Source of the DNA: Dichetophora obliterata
Lineage: Eukaryota > Arthropoda > Insecta > Diptera > Sciomyzidae
Direction of reading: 5' to 3'
NCBI GenBank assembly: GCA_963920525.1
Contig: OY986436.1
Coordinates: forward strand, 8,142,001-8,206,000
Length of the DNA: 64,000 bases
Shown: piece by piece, positions 23,237 to 33,689 of the stretch
How positions within the stretch are numbered: the stretch's first letter is position 1
Layout of the letters: each line of letters begins with the position of its first letter
Program-made: the position numbers and the translations under genes
Notes under the pieces: generated by a model
Seen by the model: only the letters and a program-made list of their open reading frames with translations
The model's database searches: none
What the model was told of the DNA's origin: nothing

Positions 23237-23590
23237 TTTCGGGAGCCCGGGTTCGATTCCCAACTCGGACAAAAAAAAATTTTTTTTTGTTGTTTTTTTT
23301 AAATCTAAATTTTTTTACAAACTGTTCTGTGTATTTAAAAATTTTTTTGGAATTTTTTTATAAATTTTCTTCATACAAAAATATAAGAAAAGACTTTGAG
23401 CATATAATATAATATGTTATGTGTTAGTTTTCGGGAGCCCGGGTTCGAGACCCAACTCGGGCAAAAAAAAAAAATTTTTTTTGTTTTTTTTCAAATCTAC
23501 ATTTTTTTACAACCTGTTCTGTGTATTTAAAAAATTTTTTGGAATTTTTTTGTAAATTTTTTCATATAAAATAAAATGAAAAGAATTAGG
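23237..23590 (+). repeat. Two direct ~192-bp tRNA-like plus AT-tail repeats in element copy A
   Basis: Each unit begins TTCGGGAGCCCGGGTTCGA; the B-boxes are at 23250-23260 and 23442-23452. Each continues through A-runs/T-runs, ACAAACTGTTCTGTGTATTT-like sequence and TTTTTTTGGAATTTTTTT. The units differ by scattered substitutions (CGATTCCC against CGAGACCC). Confidence 0.8.
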
Positions 23591-23718
23591 ACCTTCAAAA
23601 GGTAGGCCTTACAGAAGTACTCATTAATGCAGTGATCATGGAAGGTGTATTGACGCCAACAATAGCAGTGCTAGCATGCCTTTTTTTGCGTAGCACTCGC
23701 TAAAATGCCCACTGGGTA

Positions 23719-24980
23719 AGGTCCATCACACACATACACAAACATAACACAGGCACATGTAGCACACATGGTAGCGCATTTCGGTGTGCTAATATAAAGG
23801 AACAACAACAACAAGGCGTTCAACTCGCAACAAACAAACAAACAAACAAACAGACATGCAAAAAATAACCAGCACAAGCAACATGTTAACACAGAGCTAT
23901 GTCTATGACTGTGTTGGTATTTGTATGTGTCTCGATTTGGGTGTGTGCTCGCTCACTCGCAGTTGTTGTGCTGTTTATTTTCGCAGTGTTTTGCTTTTGT
24001 TTGTGTTTTTGTTACCACTTTGGTTTTGATAAATTAGGCTTGGCGTCTTGGGTTAGGCCAGTGTTGCCACTTGTGTGTTGCACTGAAACAGAACAGCAAC
24101 AGCAACACTGACAGCAAGCAAAGGTTTTCGTTTTCTTTTGCACCAAATTGCAAAAGTTTTTGCATTATTCACTTTGCGGCTGCCAGTCTAGGCATGCATT
24201 AAAAAACAAGCAATAAAATAAAACAAAATAGAACGAAACGAAACAAGCCTGAAAGTATGCAATGTACAAAATGATACTAAGAACCACTGAAAATGTGCAA
24301 GCGTGCAATCGCAGGTGACAAGCAGCTTAGTTCAGAAACAGCAGCAGTAGAGCTGCAAAGGAAACGGAAATGTGCAAAAATTTCCCCAAATTAGATGGGT
24401 GGCCAAACATTAGGAAAATTTGTTAAATTTTGGGCGTTAAATAAATCGGTTGCTTATGATGATGGTCTATTTATTTTTTTATTTGAAAACATATAATTTT
24501 TTGCGGTCTACATTTTGGCATTAAAGTTGTCTGGCAGCAAAAAATACTCGGCATAGAGATGAGCTCATTATTAAAATTGCTTAATAAAGCTCAGGATTCA
24601 ACCCTTTTGTAGATGAACTCAAACAAATAACAACAACTAAGTGGCAAATTATTGCAACTGGTAAATTTGTTGGGTGTATCTGAAATTTCTGATATGATAG
24701 ATTTGGGTTACAGCTGAGTTTTAAACACATTTGTGTAATTGTTTATTAAACACAATGTTCTTCAAGTTTAGCATACTTGCATATCGGTAAATCTATGTCG
24801 CATTTAGTTCCTTACTAGTTTTTATTTTTTTTTTGCATATATACATATTGAAAAATTAAAAATTGTCATTTGGACATGTAATCAAGCATGTATCAAGCAA
24901 CTATTTCTTAAAAGCCGTTAGTCTTACAAAAAATGTAGAGGACATGTTTTAAATTGTTGACTCATATTTTGAATATGTCA
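23719..24980. other. Intron DNA, no gene seen
   Basis: It contains (CAAA)n at about 23828-23851, GT-rich sequence at 23900-24020 and (AGCA)-type runs near 24090-24115. Open stretches here are low-complexity (Cys/Val/Phe-rich) and not credible genes. Confidence 0.55.
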
Positions 24981-26336
24981 CTCCGTGAAGGAAAATTTTT
25001 AGACATCGGCAACTACTCCAATTTTTAAATCTGAATCCAGGCAAAATATTGCAACTTATCCACTGATAGCTAAACTGCCACTTATTTATAAAATTTTTGG
25101 ATCTCTGGTAAAAAAAATTATAACTCCATTAAAACTATATTGTCTAAAATTCAACAGATTTGTGTCAAGTAAGTCTACCTCTACTAATCTAATTCTTTTA
25201 CACACTTTCTGTCCAATAATATGGAAAAAGGTCATTAAATAGATGTTATATCCACGGATTTGGCAAAGGTTTTCTATCGAAAGGCATCTCTATCGAAAAA
25301 TTACTCTATGGAGTTAAATACTCGGTTGTGATTAATAAGTTAAGTAACCTCGGATTTCATTCCACGCTACTACTATGGTTAGAGAGCTACCTTGTTGGTA
25401 GTCAGCAAAATGTTCAGATTGGTAAAAGTTTATCAAAATGCATTGACAATTATTCAGGGGTACTCCAAGGTCGCTGCCCTGTTGTTTGTTCTGTTTATCA
25501 ATGATCTTCCGAACAATGTTGTCTTTTCTGAGTGCCTGATGTATGCTGATGATGTTAAGATGTTTAGATGTGTGGACTCTCACGAAGACTTTCTATTGCT
25601 TCCCCGTGACATGGATAGTATCCAATTTTGGTGTGAGACCAATAAACTGCATCTTAATTTGGCTAAATGTAATGTCATTTCTTTCTCTATGAAAAACCAA
25701 CTTTTCGAAGGATCATATGATATTAATACGGTATTACTCGAGAGAATCGACTTGAAGAAAGGTTAAGGGGTTTTATTTCAGCGAAAGTAAGGCTTTGCAA
25801 AACAATTTGATGCTATTATGTCAAAAGCGAATGCGATGAAGGGATTTCTGTCGCGCAATACTAGGCAGTTCTCTGTTCCCTTTACCGTGAGGACCATTTT
25901 CTTTTCAATTGCCAGAACAGTTTTAGGAAACAACTTTGCTATCTGGGACCCTCAATATTCTGTACATATTAAAAGAATTGAAAATATTCAAAGGCGTTTC
26001 ACTACGTTAGCAATTCTCAAGCTCCACAGGAATTTTATGCCTTCCTATGAAGCGCTATGTTATCTTTTTTGTCTTTGGAGTTCCGGTGAAAGTATTTTCT
26101 CACCTTATTTACCCGGGATGTAGTGATGAATTATATTGATTGTGAGCCACTTCTAACTCTTTTCAAATTATATGCACCTGAAAGAAATTTTAGGCAAAGG
26201 CAATTATTCTATATGCCATACAGAAGGACTAATTATGGCAGATATGACCCAGTTTACAATATGAACACTATCTGCAGCTCGGTTGAGATCACCCAAAATA
26301 AAGTAGCATTTAAGAACGATATCATGTTAAATTAAT
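24981..26336 (+). pseudogene. Jockey-like LINE reverse transcriptase remnant
   Basis: Broken RT in several frames. About 25040-25200 reads LPLIYKIFGSLVKKIITP followed by STSTNLILLHTF, the usual palm-upstream block. 25392-25766 contains ALLFVLFINDLPNNV and MYADDVKMFR (the catalytic YADD) with the NKLHLNLAKCNVISFS thumb-side motif. 25818-26123 contains RIENIQRRFT, and 26123-26335 has a RQLFYMPYRRTNYGRYDP C-terminus. Internal stops and at least three frame changes show it is dead. The 5' end and an obvious poly-A tail are missing. Confidence 0.85.
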
Positions 26337-26903
26337 TTTATATACCTAATTTTTTTTGGCGTTCTGAAATCATTGTCGCATTTAAGACCCATTAAACTTT
26401 TTCAGTGACCTAAAATAAGATTTTATTTTTTTATATATTTTTCGAATGTACAAGATCGTAAAAATATTCTATGAAAGTTTTAAGTCAATTGAATAAAAAC
26501 TGTTGTAGTTAAAAGCAAAAACGTCCAAAGAGAAGATAATGAAAATTGCACATCGAAAAACGGTTTTTCAAACCGGTGGACAGCATTAATCGACAACTAT
26601 GCTAACATTTGCACATTCTACGAATAGCTTCTGTATGTATTTCTACAAAGATTTTATTCGTATTTTTATCCTAAATATTTTTTGGGTGTGTATGACACAG
26701 TTGTTGGCTTTGATTGTTTCCAATGACCTATAATCTATCCTGATCGTGAGGAGCTTGTCTTTATTTACATCCTTGGTGCTTTGGATCCTCCACAGATTGG
26801 TACAAGGTCCATTGTTTTGGATAACCAATACCTCCAGAAATTTCTTAGAGTCCACTTTTTCTGCTTTGTGCAGGTATACTGTTAGCATGTGGATATATAT
26901 TTA
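26337..26903. other. Intron DNA, no gene seen
   Basis: AT-rich stretch between the LINE remnant and the foldback element. Overlapping short ORFs on both strands (26643-27057) have no recognisable content. Confidence 0.5.
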
Positions 26904-26905
26904 TA

Positions 26906-27792
26906 TGGGGCAATCCATACAAAATTTGCCACCAAATTTTTTTTTTTTCAATAAAAGTTATTTTTTATGGTTCATTATTCAAAAATATTTGACACGTATT
27001 TTTTTATTTAAAAAAAGGACTTCACGAGAAAATAATTTTTTTATATTTCGTTTTTAAAAAAGGACCTTTTTTCAATCGCTTATACAGCAATAACTAAAGA
27101 AGATAGAAAAATTTGTCCAAAGGAGAAATGTGCACCATCTTTTTAGTTTTCGATTGATGTTCACTAAAACTTAAACACATTACTTTTAGATAGCGAAAAA
27201 TAGAGATTTCCAACGCACATATTTCCATAGGATTTCCATAGGAAAAACGCACACAGCTATCGCATCATATTTCATGCAGTCAGAAATGATTATTAATGTC
27301 TTATGCTCCATTTCGTTATTTCATCGCACGTGTAAGTTGTGATTTAAAAATTCATTGCTCCGTAAGTATTCAAGTGCCCACTCTGAAATTCTACCAGTAT
27401 TAAGAAAAAGGTTTTCACTTTTTTTAACAAAAAAAAAAAACAAAAAAAAAAATTAGGCCCAAATTAAAAAAAAAAATTCAATTTGGAAATCTCTATTTTT
27501 CGCAATCTAAAAGTAGTGTGATAAAACTTTAATGAACATCAATCGAAAGCTAAAAAGATGCTGCATATTTCTTCTTTGGAACAAATTTTTCTATCTCTTT
27601 TAGTTATTGCAGTATAAGCGATTGAAAAAAGGTCCTTTTTTAAAAACGTAATATAAAAAAATTATTTTCTCGTGAAGTCCTCTTTTTTTTAAATAAAAAA
27701 ATACGTGTCAAATATTTTTGAATAATGAACCATAAAAAATAAATTTTATTGAAAAAAAAATTTTGGTGGCAAATTTTGTATGGAATGCCCCA
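26906..27792. mobile_element. Foldback MITE with ~309-bp inverted arms
   Basis: The left arm 26906-27214 starts TGGGGCAATCCATACAAAAT. The right arm 27484-27792 ends with the inverse, ATTTTGTATGGAATGCCCCA. Arms match throughout with scattered differences, around a ~270-bp centre. TA flanks both ends (26904-26905, 27793-27794). No coding capacity. Tc1/mariner-type by its TA target. Confidence 0.88.
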
Positions 27793-27799
27793 TATATAT

Positions 27800-28375
27800 A
27801 TTAGGGTGGGGCGATTTGAACATCTTAATGGGCGCTTCGCGTTTCTGATTCTTGGGATTGTACTGAGTAAAAAAGTCTACTAGACCATACGTTTACGGTG
27901 AAAATCGAGCTTACCGATTTTGACTTGCAGTTTTTTCTTAGACTTTTGTCCTTTTTTTTTGGATGTTTTGGCCTATAACAGCCAAACCATTGAGATTTTC
28001 GATCCAATACTACGACAAAAATTGTAGCCAAGGCAAAAGTTAAGAACTCTCTTGTACATCACAAAATCATTGGAACGCTCCTTCAGGCAGTTTTGACCTT
28101 GTGAAAGTGCAAATTTTTCGTGAAAATATTAATAAATTACCATTTTCAGTTGTTCATGGCGCAAAATCATAAAAATGATCTGTTTCTTATTTTTTCCAGT
28201 TTGTTTATCCAAAAATATAATGTTTTTTTTGTTTTGTTCAATATTGAAAATTATGATAAATTCATTTAAAGTACAAAGTAATTGTATTGGTAGAGACAAG
28301 GTATGAATCAAGAAGAAAGCAATTATTGTTTTAAACGATTTCATATTAAAAATTCCAATTCAGTGTATTTTTCAT
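27800..28375. other. Possible terminus of a TA-target transposon and its flank
   Basis: Immediately after the foldback element, TTAGGGTGGGGCGATTTGAA resembles the TIR of a further TA-target element. No matching inverted end was found downstream. The rest of the stretch has no recognisable ORF. It leads into the transposon-derived ORF at 28376, which may belong to the same element (inference). Confidence 0.35.
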
Positions 28376-29139
28376 TCAAAGATTGCCTTCCAAATCTTTT
28401 GGAGATTCCATACGAGGCGCTTTCTTTCGGCCTTCAGATACGGAGGCCATTATACCTTCACGGTTTTTGTCGATTGAGCGCTTAGCATCACTAGCTAGTA
28501 GCTGGACATGACGCTGAGTACCTTGAATATGACAAGGTATTAGTGGGTCTGGAAATGGTAAGTCTTCATCATCTACACATTCGAGGTATTGTTGTAAATG
28601 CTCATTAGGAATTTTATTGGTAAATGGCGGTTCAAATAACAATGCTTTGTCCTCTAAATCGATCATGTGAAGCTCAGTTAAATCGCATACGTTGTCGCCA
28701 ATATACAATATTTTTTTGAGTGCCAATTTACGAATTTCCTTACAATCATCGAATAACATGCTCAACAAAACATTTTCACTGTGTGCGAAATAGGAATTAT
28801 TCTGTATTACGGGATTTACGATGTTACGTTAGTTGTTTGGTAAATATTGCGTCCACTGGATGAATTTTCCAAGCGGAGCACTACCGTATACAGCCGAATT
28901 GTAGTATTTGGCGTTGAAATACATGGGAACATACACTTTCATGATCAAAATTTGTAAATTTTGTGATGGGTTTTCTGTCGCAATATACACACGGAGCAAT
29001 CTACTAGCTTTTGTTATCCATCTCGAATGTCCTACCGGTCCAGGTTTGATGTTTGCAAGATTAATTGAGCAACTACCATTTAAAACGGCTTGGGCGATTT
29101 GGTATAGATATTTAATTTTAATATGTTCAAGTGGTACTT
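28376..29139 (-). pseudogene. Remnant of a conserved, uncharacterised transposon-type protein
   Basis: Read on the minus strand from about 29139, an open frame carries GPVGHSRWITKASRLLRVYI, then ATENPSQNL, MKVYVPMYFNAKYYNSAVYG and, after one TAA stop (about 28825), NPVIQNNSYFAHSENVLLSM. It ends IPCHIQGTQRHVQLLASDAK and REGIMASVSEGRKKAPRMES. From memory this resembles a protein family scattered through arthropod and cnidarian genomes that ends CH.Q.VERH.KLVTEAS; its function is not known to me. The N-terminal part and a start codon are missing. The single stop in ~250 codons suggests a relatively young copy. Confidence 0.6.
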
Positions 29140-29189
29140 ATTAGTTGAAAATTTTCGATAGCCTGAAAAATGTTTAGGTTATTTAAATA

Positions 29190-29820
29190 AAAAAATTACA
29201 AAACAAAAACAGCCATTCCAGCCAGCCAGATTAGGAACAGTGGTTCTCAATCATTCTGCCATGTCTAGTCCTGCACAGTCCACTAGTATGAGTCCTGGTG
29301 TGAAGTAGATTCCATCGCACAGGAGTTTTGCCATCCAGCCTTGGTTAATTTTTTCTACTAGGAGTTCCTCAATCAGTCTCTGTTCTTACCAGCTTAGTTT
29401 GTTGTCAGGGAATGATTTCGTAAATACAGCCAATGGTCTTGGTTGCACTAGCATAACTAGCCTCAGAGTCCATTGAGCCTTCCTAGCCTTAGCCTTTTCT
29501 TTAAGCCTTTCTTGAGAAAGTGTAGGTACAAATTGGTACCTGCTTTTCTCAGACCTGTAGTCTTCCTTACTTCCCCAAAACTAGTTTGTCGTGACTGCAG
29601 TCCAGTACTTGTCGATGGCTGTGGTTGTGTCTTTCAAGAGTTTAATACCTCTTTCGAGCCCACTGTCGTTGCAGTCCTTGACTCTGGCCCAAATATAGAT
29701 TATTTGGCACCTTTGCCTTTAGTACGTTTTGCAGTCTTCCTGCTTTATTGTACAAACGCTTGGAGATCGACGTTGCGGATATCATACTCCGCTCGGTCGG
29801 CAAGTTGTTATATAAAGCTA
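29190..29820 (-). pseudogene. Retrotransposon ORF1 remnant with DUF4780-like segment
   Basis: On the minus strand the 3' part reads RLIEELLVEKINQGWMAKLL, then CDGIYFTPGLILVDCAGLDM and, after a TGA in place of the expected Trp codon, LRTTVPNLAGW. This pattern (CDGI...PG.I.VDCA...W L...VP) is that of the DUF4780 domain of fly retroelement ORF1/gag-like proteins. Upstream sequence (29820 to about 29450) is compositionally coding-like (higher GC) but broken by stops and frameshifts. Which LINE it belongs to is not clear. It abuts the CR1/Jockey-like C-terminus at 29818. Confidence 0.55.
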
Positions 29821-30320
29821 TACTAAATTGAAATTCTTCATAAGAAGATAATGATGAGTTTTGGTGTGAATGATTTTATGGATGGAAATAAAATTTCTAG
29901 CGTGCAAGTAATCATTGAAACCACAACCTAGTATTGCATTTCTTAAGCCAGAAAGATGATCAAACGTATTCAAAACATATACAAAACGCATGGTATAATT
30001 AAAAGCAACTATAAAATAACTCAAAGGAAGTTATAACAGACACTATAGGTTTCTTGAATGTTAATTTTTAAAATAAATAGTGCATAAGCTTGAGAACATT
30101 CTTTAGTTACGTTTGATAGAATAACCTTTTTGGACAACTTTAACCCATTCAACTTTAACTCGTTGAGATCTATTTGGTAAATAACAGGAAATTAAACTAA
30201 CAGCACTGTAGGAAACCCAAAAAGATACCTTAGTTTTTGGTATAAAAATGAGTGACTAACTTTATCAAAAGCCTTAGAGAAATCGAGTAGGCAAAGTAAG
30301 GACAATAATTTTGCATCAGA
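29818..30320 (-). pseudogene. CR1/Jockey-like LINE, distal part (interrupted copy)
   Basis: On the minus strand, 30320-30130 reads LLDFSKAFDKVSHSFLYQKL, an RT palm motif. After a gap, 30024-29818 reads NTFDHLSGLRNAILGCGFND and YLHARNFISIHKIIHTKTHH, the typical LINE C-terminus. The first part continues the frame that breaks off at about 34362 (KVLDDFR), so it is the other half of one element split by the RTE-like insertion 30335-34361. Stops and a deletion between 30060 and 30024 show decay. Confidence 0.72.
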
Positions 30321-30334
30321 TATTACTTCCCTAC

Positions 30335-30610
30335 TTACTTAGTTGGCGCTACAAATGTATGTCGGTCTTGGCCTCATCTAAGAATTTGCGCCAGCCATTT
30401 CTGTCACCAGTTCTGTAGCCAGTTCTGTCGCTTGCTGGCGCCAGTTGGAAATTCCAAGCTTCGTCAAGTTGTCCTCTACTTGGTCTTTCCAACGAAGATG
30501 CGGTCGTCCTCTTCTGCGTTGACCACCGCTGGGTACCAAATCGAATATTTTCTTCACTGGATCATCGTTTTTCATGCGCTGAACATGACCTAGAAAGCGA
30601 AGCCGCTGGG
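30335..30610 (-). pseudogene. RTE-like LINE, 3' end (QRLRFLGHVQRM...RRGRPHLRW)
   Basis: Minus-strand reading gives QRLRFLGHVQRMKNDDPVKK, then RRRGRPHLRWKDQVEDNL and LGISNWR. This is the characteristic C-terminal block of RTE-type LINEs. The 3' end at about 30335 shows an AAGTAAGTAG tail. The frame is cut at about 30610 by an insertion and resumes at about 33690. Confidence 0.82.
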
Positions 30611-30929
30611 AGGGCAGTACAAATGGGGGGCAGTACAAATGGTGGTGCAAAAAAAAATTTACCAAAATTTCTTCAAAGAAACATGAATGTGAATAAACAA
30701 TTTTTTTATTTTAGTTTAAAATAAAAAAAATATAAAAATATATAAAAAATATTAAAATTTCATTATTTTTAAAAGTTCTTCCAATTTCAATATTAGAGAT
30801 CATTCTTTAAAGGATCTTTTATTTGATAATATGAAAATATAAGAAATAATGGTTGCTTTTATAAAGCAAGACAAGGTATATCTTTACATGGTTTAAAGGC
30901 AATAAGGTACAAAAAGTTATATCAATTTA

Positions 30930-31384
30930 AATTATTCCAAAATATTTCTTTCTGTCCTTGCGAGAAACAAACTCTTTCACCACCTCCATCGAATTCAATT
31001 CTTCGGTTTTATCTTTGTGAATGTGTATAAGTGCCGCATGAGTGAGTCGTTTCTGTGTCATAGTTGCTCAAAGGTACGTTTTAAGTCGTCTTAGTGCACT
31101 AAAAGAACGCTCAGATGAAGCTGCTGATGTAGGCACAGTCAAAAGCACAGCAATAAGTTTCTCAACTTCATTTAATAATTTTTTACAGTATCCGAATTTT
31201 TTGCAAATTGGGATACAATGCCACTGCTATTTGAAGGTGTTTGGCCAGGCAATTGCTTCAGCAATTTAAGTTGCGCATGGAGGTCGCTCACATCATAGTC
31301 ATCTGCATAAAGATCTAGTTTTGTTTTTAGCTTTTGTTCAGAAGGCACTTTTCCGTTGAAAGCTTCGATTACAATATTTTCCAA
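30930..31384 (-). pseudogene. hAT transposase C-terminus with dimerisation motif
   Basis: On the minus strand, 31384-31172 reads DLYADDYDVSDLHAQLKLLK. After a frame change, 31170-30930 reads VLLTVPTSAASSERSFSALR and RLKTYL*ATM, then QKRLTHAALIHIHKDK and ends at TAA. The SAASSERSFSALRRLK block is the conserved hAT dimerisation region. One TGA stop and one frameshift make it a pseudogene. The N-terminal zinc finger and catalytic core are not found. Confidence 0.82.
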
Positions 31385-31439
31385 CGATTCCAGAGTGTCA
31401 AGATTTGTTTAAATGTACAGAAAGCCACTATGTTTTTAA

Positions 31440-32860
31440 CGTTGACTCCTGCCGCGAAGGCTTAATTCAACGGTGCTCCAATGCTTGGGACAAATATGAA
31501 GCGTCGGTCAACGCCCCTTCGGAATTCAAGAAAGACCACTTTTGAAAGGTTCCTCTAATCACATGCCACAGAACCCCCAACACTGATGTCAAAAAGACAC
31601 TATTCATGTCCGTGACTCATTCAGCCACTCGAATTTAAACATGACTTGGTTATTTTAATAACCATGGGTTATCTCAGTATCAATACCAATAATACAACCC
31701 TTTATATTTTTTGGCCGCTCAAAATCATCACATCCATATCAAAGGTCATCACTCTCTGACATGAAAAATTAAGGCAACATATAGGCCTGTCACTCATGCA
31801 ATCAAATTCCTCAATCTCAGTGGTCACAACTCAGACTATTTAGGTTTCCCCGTCGCCTGTACTCAAATTCTAAAGGTAACAGTATATTGATCCGGTAGTT
31901 GCTTACCTTCCTAACATTTACTGTTTGAAATTAGCGAGATTCAATCTACCATCATTCTCTTAGTAATTTAAGGGAATCACCAACCCGAGTTCAACTTAAG
32001 TGTAACTCACACCGGCCTTTCTGGCCTAACCACAAGCCAGAGCGTTATTAAAACCCCACGTGGGCCTAACCCATACGACAGTCAATACCTGGGCTAAAGG
32101 CTCCACCTGACAAGGCTCTTCAACATCCCGTCTTACAGACCAAAAGTTCTTAGAACATTTATATTTGACTGTGACACCTTCAGCCACTCGAATTGTACAT
32201 GACTAGGTTAAAAATCAACCATAGGTTTCCCAGTAAAACCGGGTAAACCTCAATTCTACTTATGCAACGTCGTTATCCTAATTAAGACTTAATAAAAAAC
32301 CTTAACAGAAAACTAAGAAGCATGAGCCGTTGTATACAAATTTGCTTATACAACGGTCCGAAGGTTAAATGTTTCCTACATAATAACCTTTATTCTAAGA
32401 TAGGTCTGCAGAACACTGTCCCCGCTCTTCAAGTAATGTTGGATTGATCGTCCATCGAAAGCATATTATAACAACGGTGTTATGATAACTTAATATCAAA
32501 ACAATGCTTTCTCCAAGAATTTGGCAGCAACAACCAAGGCTCTAGGTAAACCTTTTTCTTTTACAGTTATCAGACGAACATTCAGGAGCCGTGCCTCCAG
32601 AAAGAACTCATTATGAGATCAGTTCATGGGCCGTGCCCCATGAACTGCCCATCCAATAACAAACCCTCACCCTTCCATTTCTGGCTTGGGACAGGCAGAT
32701 TCCCCGAAGGTCCTCTGGCGGGTTTGTTTAAATGCACAATAAGATTTACAAAGTGCCAGTTTACACTAGCTTCACTCAACCGACTCACCGAATGTTAAAT
32801 CAAAGTGAGTCGGTTGAGTGAAGCTGGTGTAAACTTGCAAAAATAAAAAAAAGTAAAATA
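31440..32860. other. Unassigned, GC-richer repeat-like region
   Basis: No ORF of note. Two diverged direct copies of a block containing CAGCCACTCGAATT, CATGACTTGGTT and a CCAT(A/G)GGTT motif lie at about 31620-31680 and 32180-32240. A perfect 11-bp hairpin CAGTTCATGGG/CCCATGAACTG is at about 32620-32648, and a 31-bp hairpin at 32758-32835. It may be a non-coding transposon interior or part of a terminal repeat. Confidence 0.4.
32758..32835. repeat. Strong hairpin, 31-bp arms
   Basis: 32758-32788 (starting AGTTTACACTAGCTTCACTC) and 32805-32835 are inverted copies with one mismatch (A/G), around a 16-base loop. Confidence 0.92.
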
Positions 32861-33689
32861 TCAACCTGTTTGATCGAATCTAGCCGTTATCTCATTTGAG
32901 AGAAGATCTTAAATTTCTTCGAAATAATCTTTTCGTAGCCGATCATACAATGGCAACTGTACTGAAGGAACCGGATTTGATGTTTCTTCAAAGCGTCGAG
33001 GTGGATTTTCATCAGCTAATTCACAGTAGGGGCTTTCGCATGGTCCAAAACATTGGACAAAACATTGGAAAAGTAGACGATTGTACAACATGTCGTACCA
33101 TGCGTAAGCTAAAACAATAGTCGAAATTTTTGGTTTTTTCTGCCGATTGTACAATATTGTACAACTATGTAAAATTACAGCTCAATTGTTAGGGCATCTA
33201 AAAGTTGCTTAGCTATTAGCCGGATGTGTTCTGCTTGAGAGCTTGCAATTAATGATGTTGCTTTACTAGTTGGATCGTTCGAACGCTCAATCAAATAGTC
33301 CCATTAGTTTTCCATCTAACTTATCATACAACATGTCGTCCAATATGGAAAGCCCCTAAGAGCATGTCAAATTTTTTCTTACCAGAGTTGCAAAATTAAC
33401 AAGCATTAAGCTACATACTTAAGGGTGCTTTTAAACTGAAGTGGTGGGTTTGCAGTATAAACTCTACATTTTGTTCTATCTTTTTGCAAACACAGAGAAA
33501 GAAAATGGTTATCCGCAAGCATGCTTATGAAGAAGAGAGAAAGAAGAGGAAAATATATACAATAATACAAAAATATTATCGTTGTAAAAAAAAACTGATA
33601 TTTAGAATAACTTTTGAAGTTTTCTTTTTAAATTGTTTATCTAGCTAAAAAAGTGGGCGGGGCAACTGCCCCCCTTGCACCCGGCTTCC

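Larger units (their letters stand above)
22900..23716 (+). mobile_element. Short-TIR element carrying three tRNA-like modules, copy A
   Basis: The ends are CCCAGTAGGCATT and the inverted AATGCCCACTGGG, flanked by TA (22898-22899, 23717-23718). Inside are two direct ~192-bp repeats starting at about 23237 and 23429. Each opens with TTCGGGAGCCCGGGTTCGA, i.e. a GGTTCGANNCC B-box with a T-arm-like stem, followed by A-runs and T-runs. A third tRNA-like module lies on the opposite strand (23118-23200). A second, inverted copy sits at 37403-38245. No ORF is present, so any mobility would need an enzyme supplied in trans. Whether the modules are transcribed by Pol III is inference. Confidence 0.82.
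30611..33689 (-). mobile_element. hAT-containing insertion inside the RTE-like LINE
   Basis: It separates the two halves of the RTE-like LINE. Its ends share a GGGGGGCAGT-type inverted motif (near 30626 and 33668) but are imperfect, and no target duplication could be confirmed. At its left side, minus strand 31384-30930, lies a hAT transposase C-terminus. The remainder (31.44-33.65 kb) is unassigned and includes two strong hairpins. Confidence 0.65.

Noticed and set aside
23237..23272. Functional tRNA gene at the GGTTCGATTCC motif
   Set aside because: There is no A-box at the right distance upstream on this strand and no acceptor-stem pairing. It is a tRNA-derived module only.
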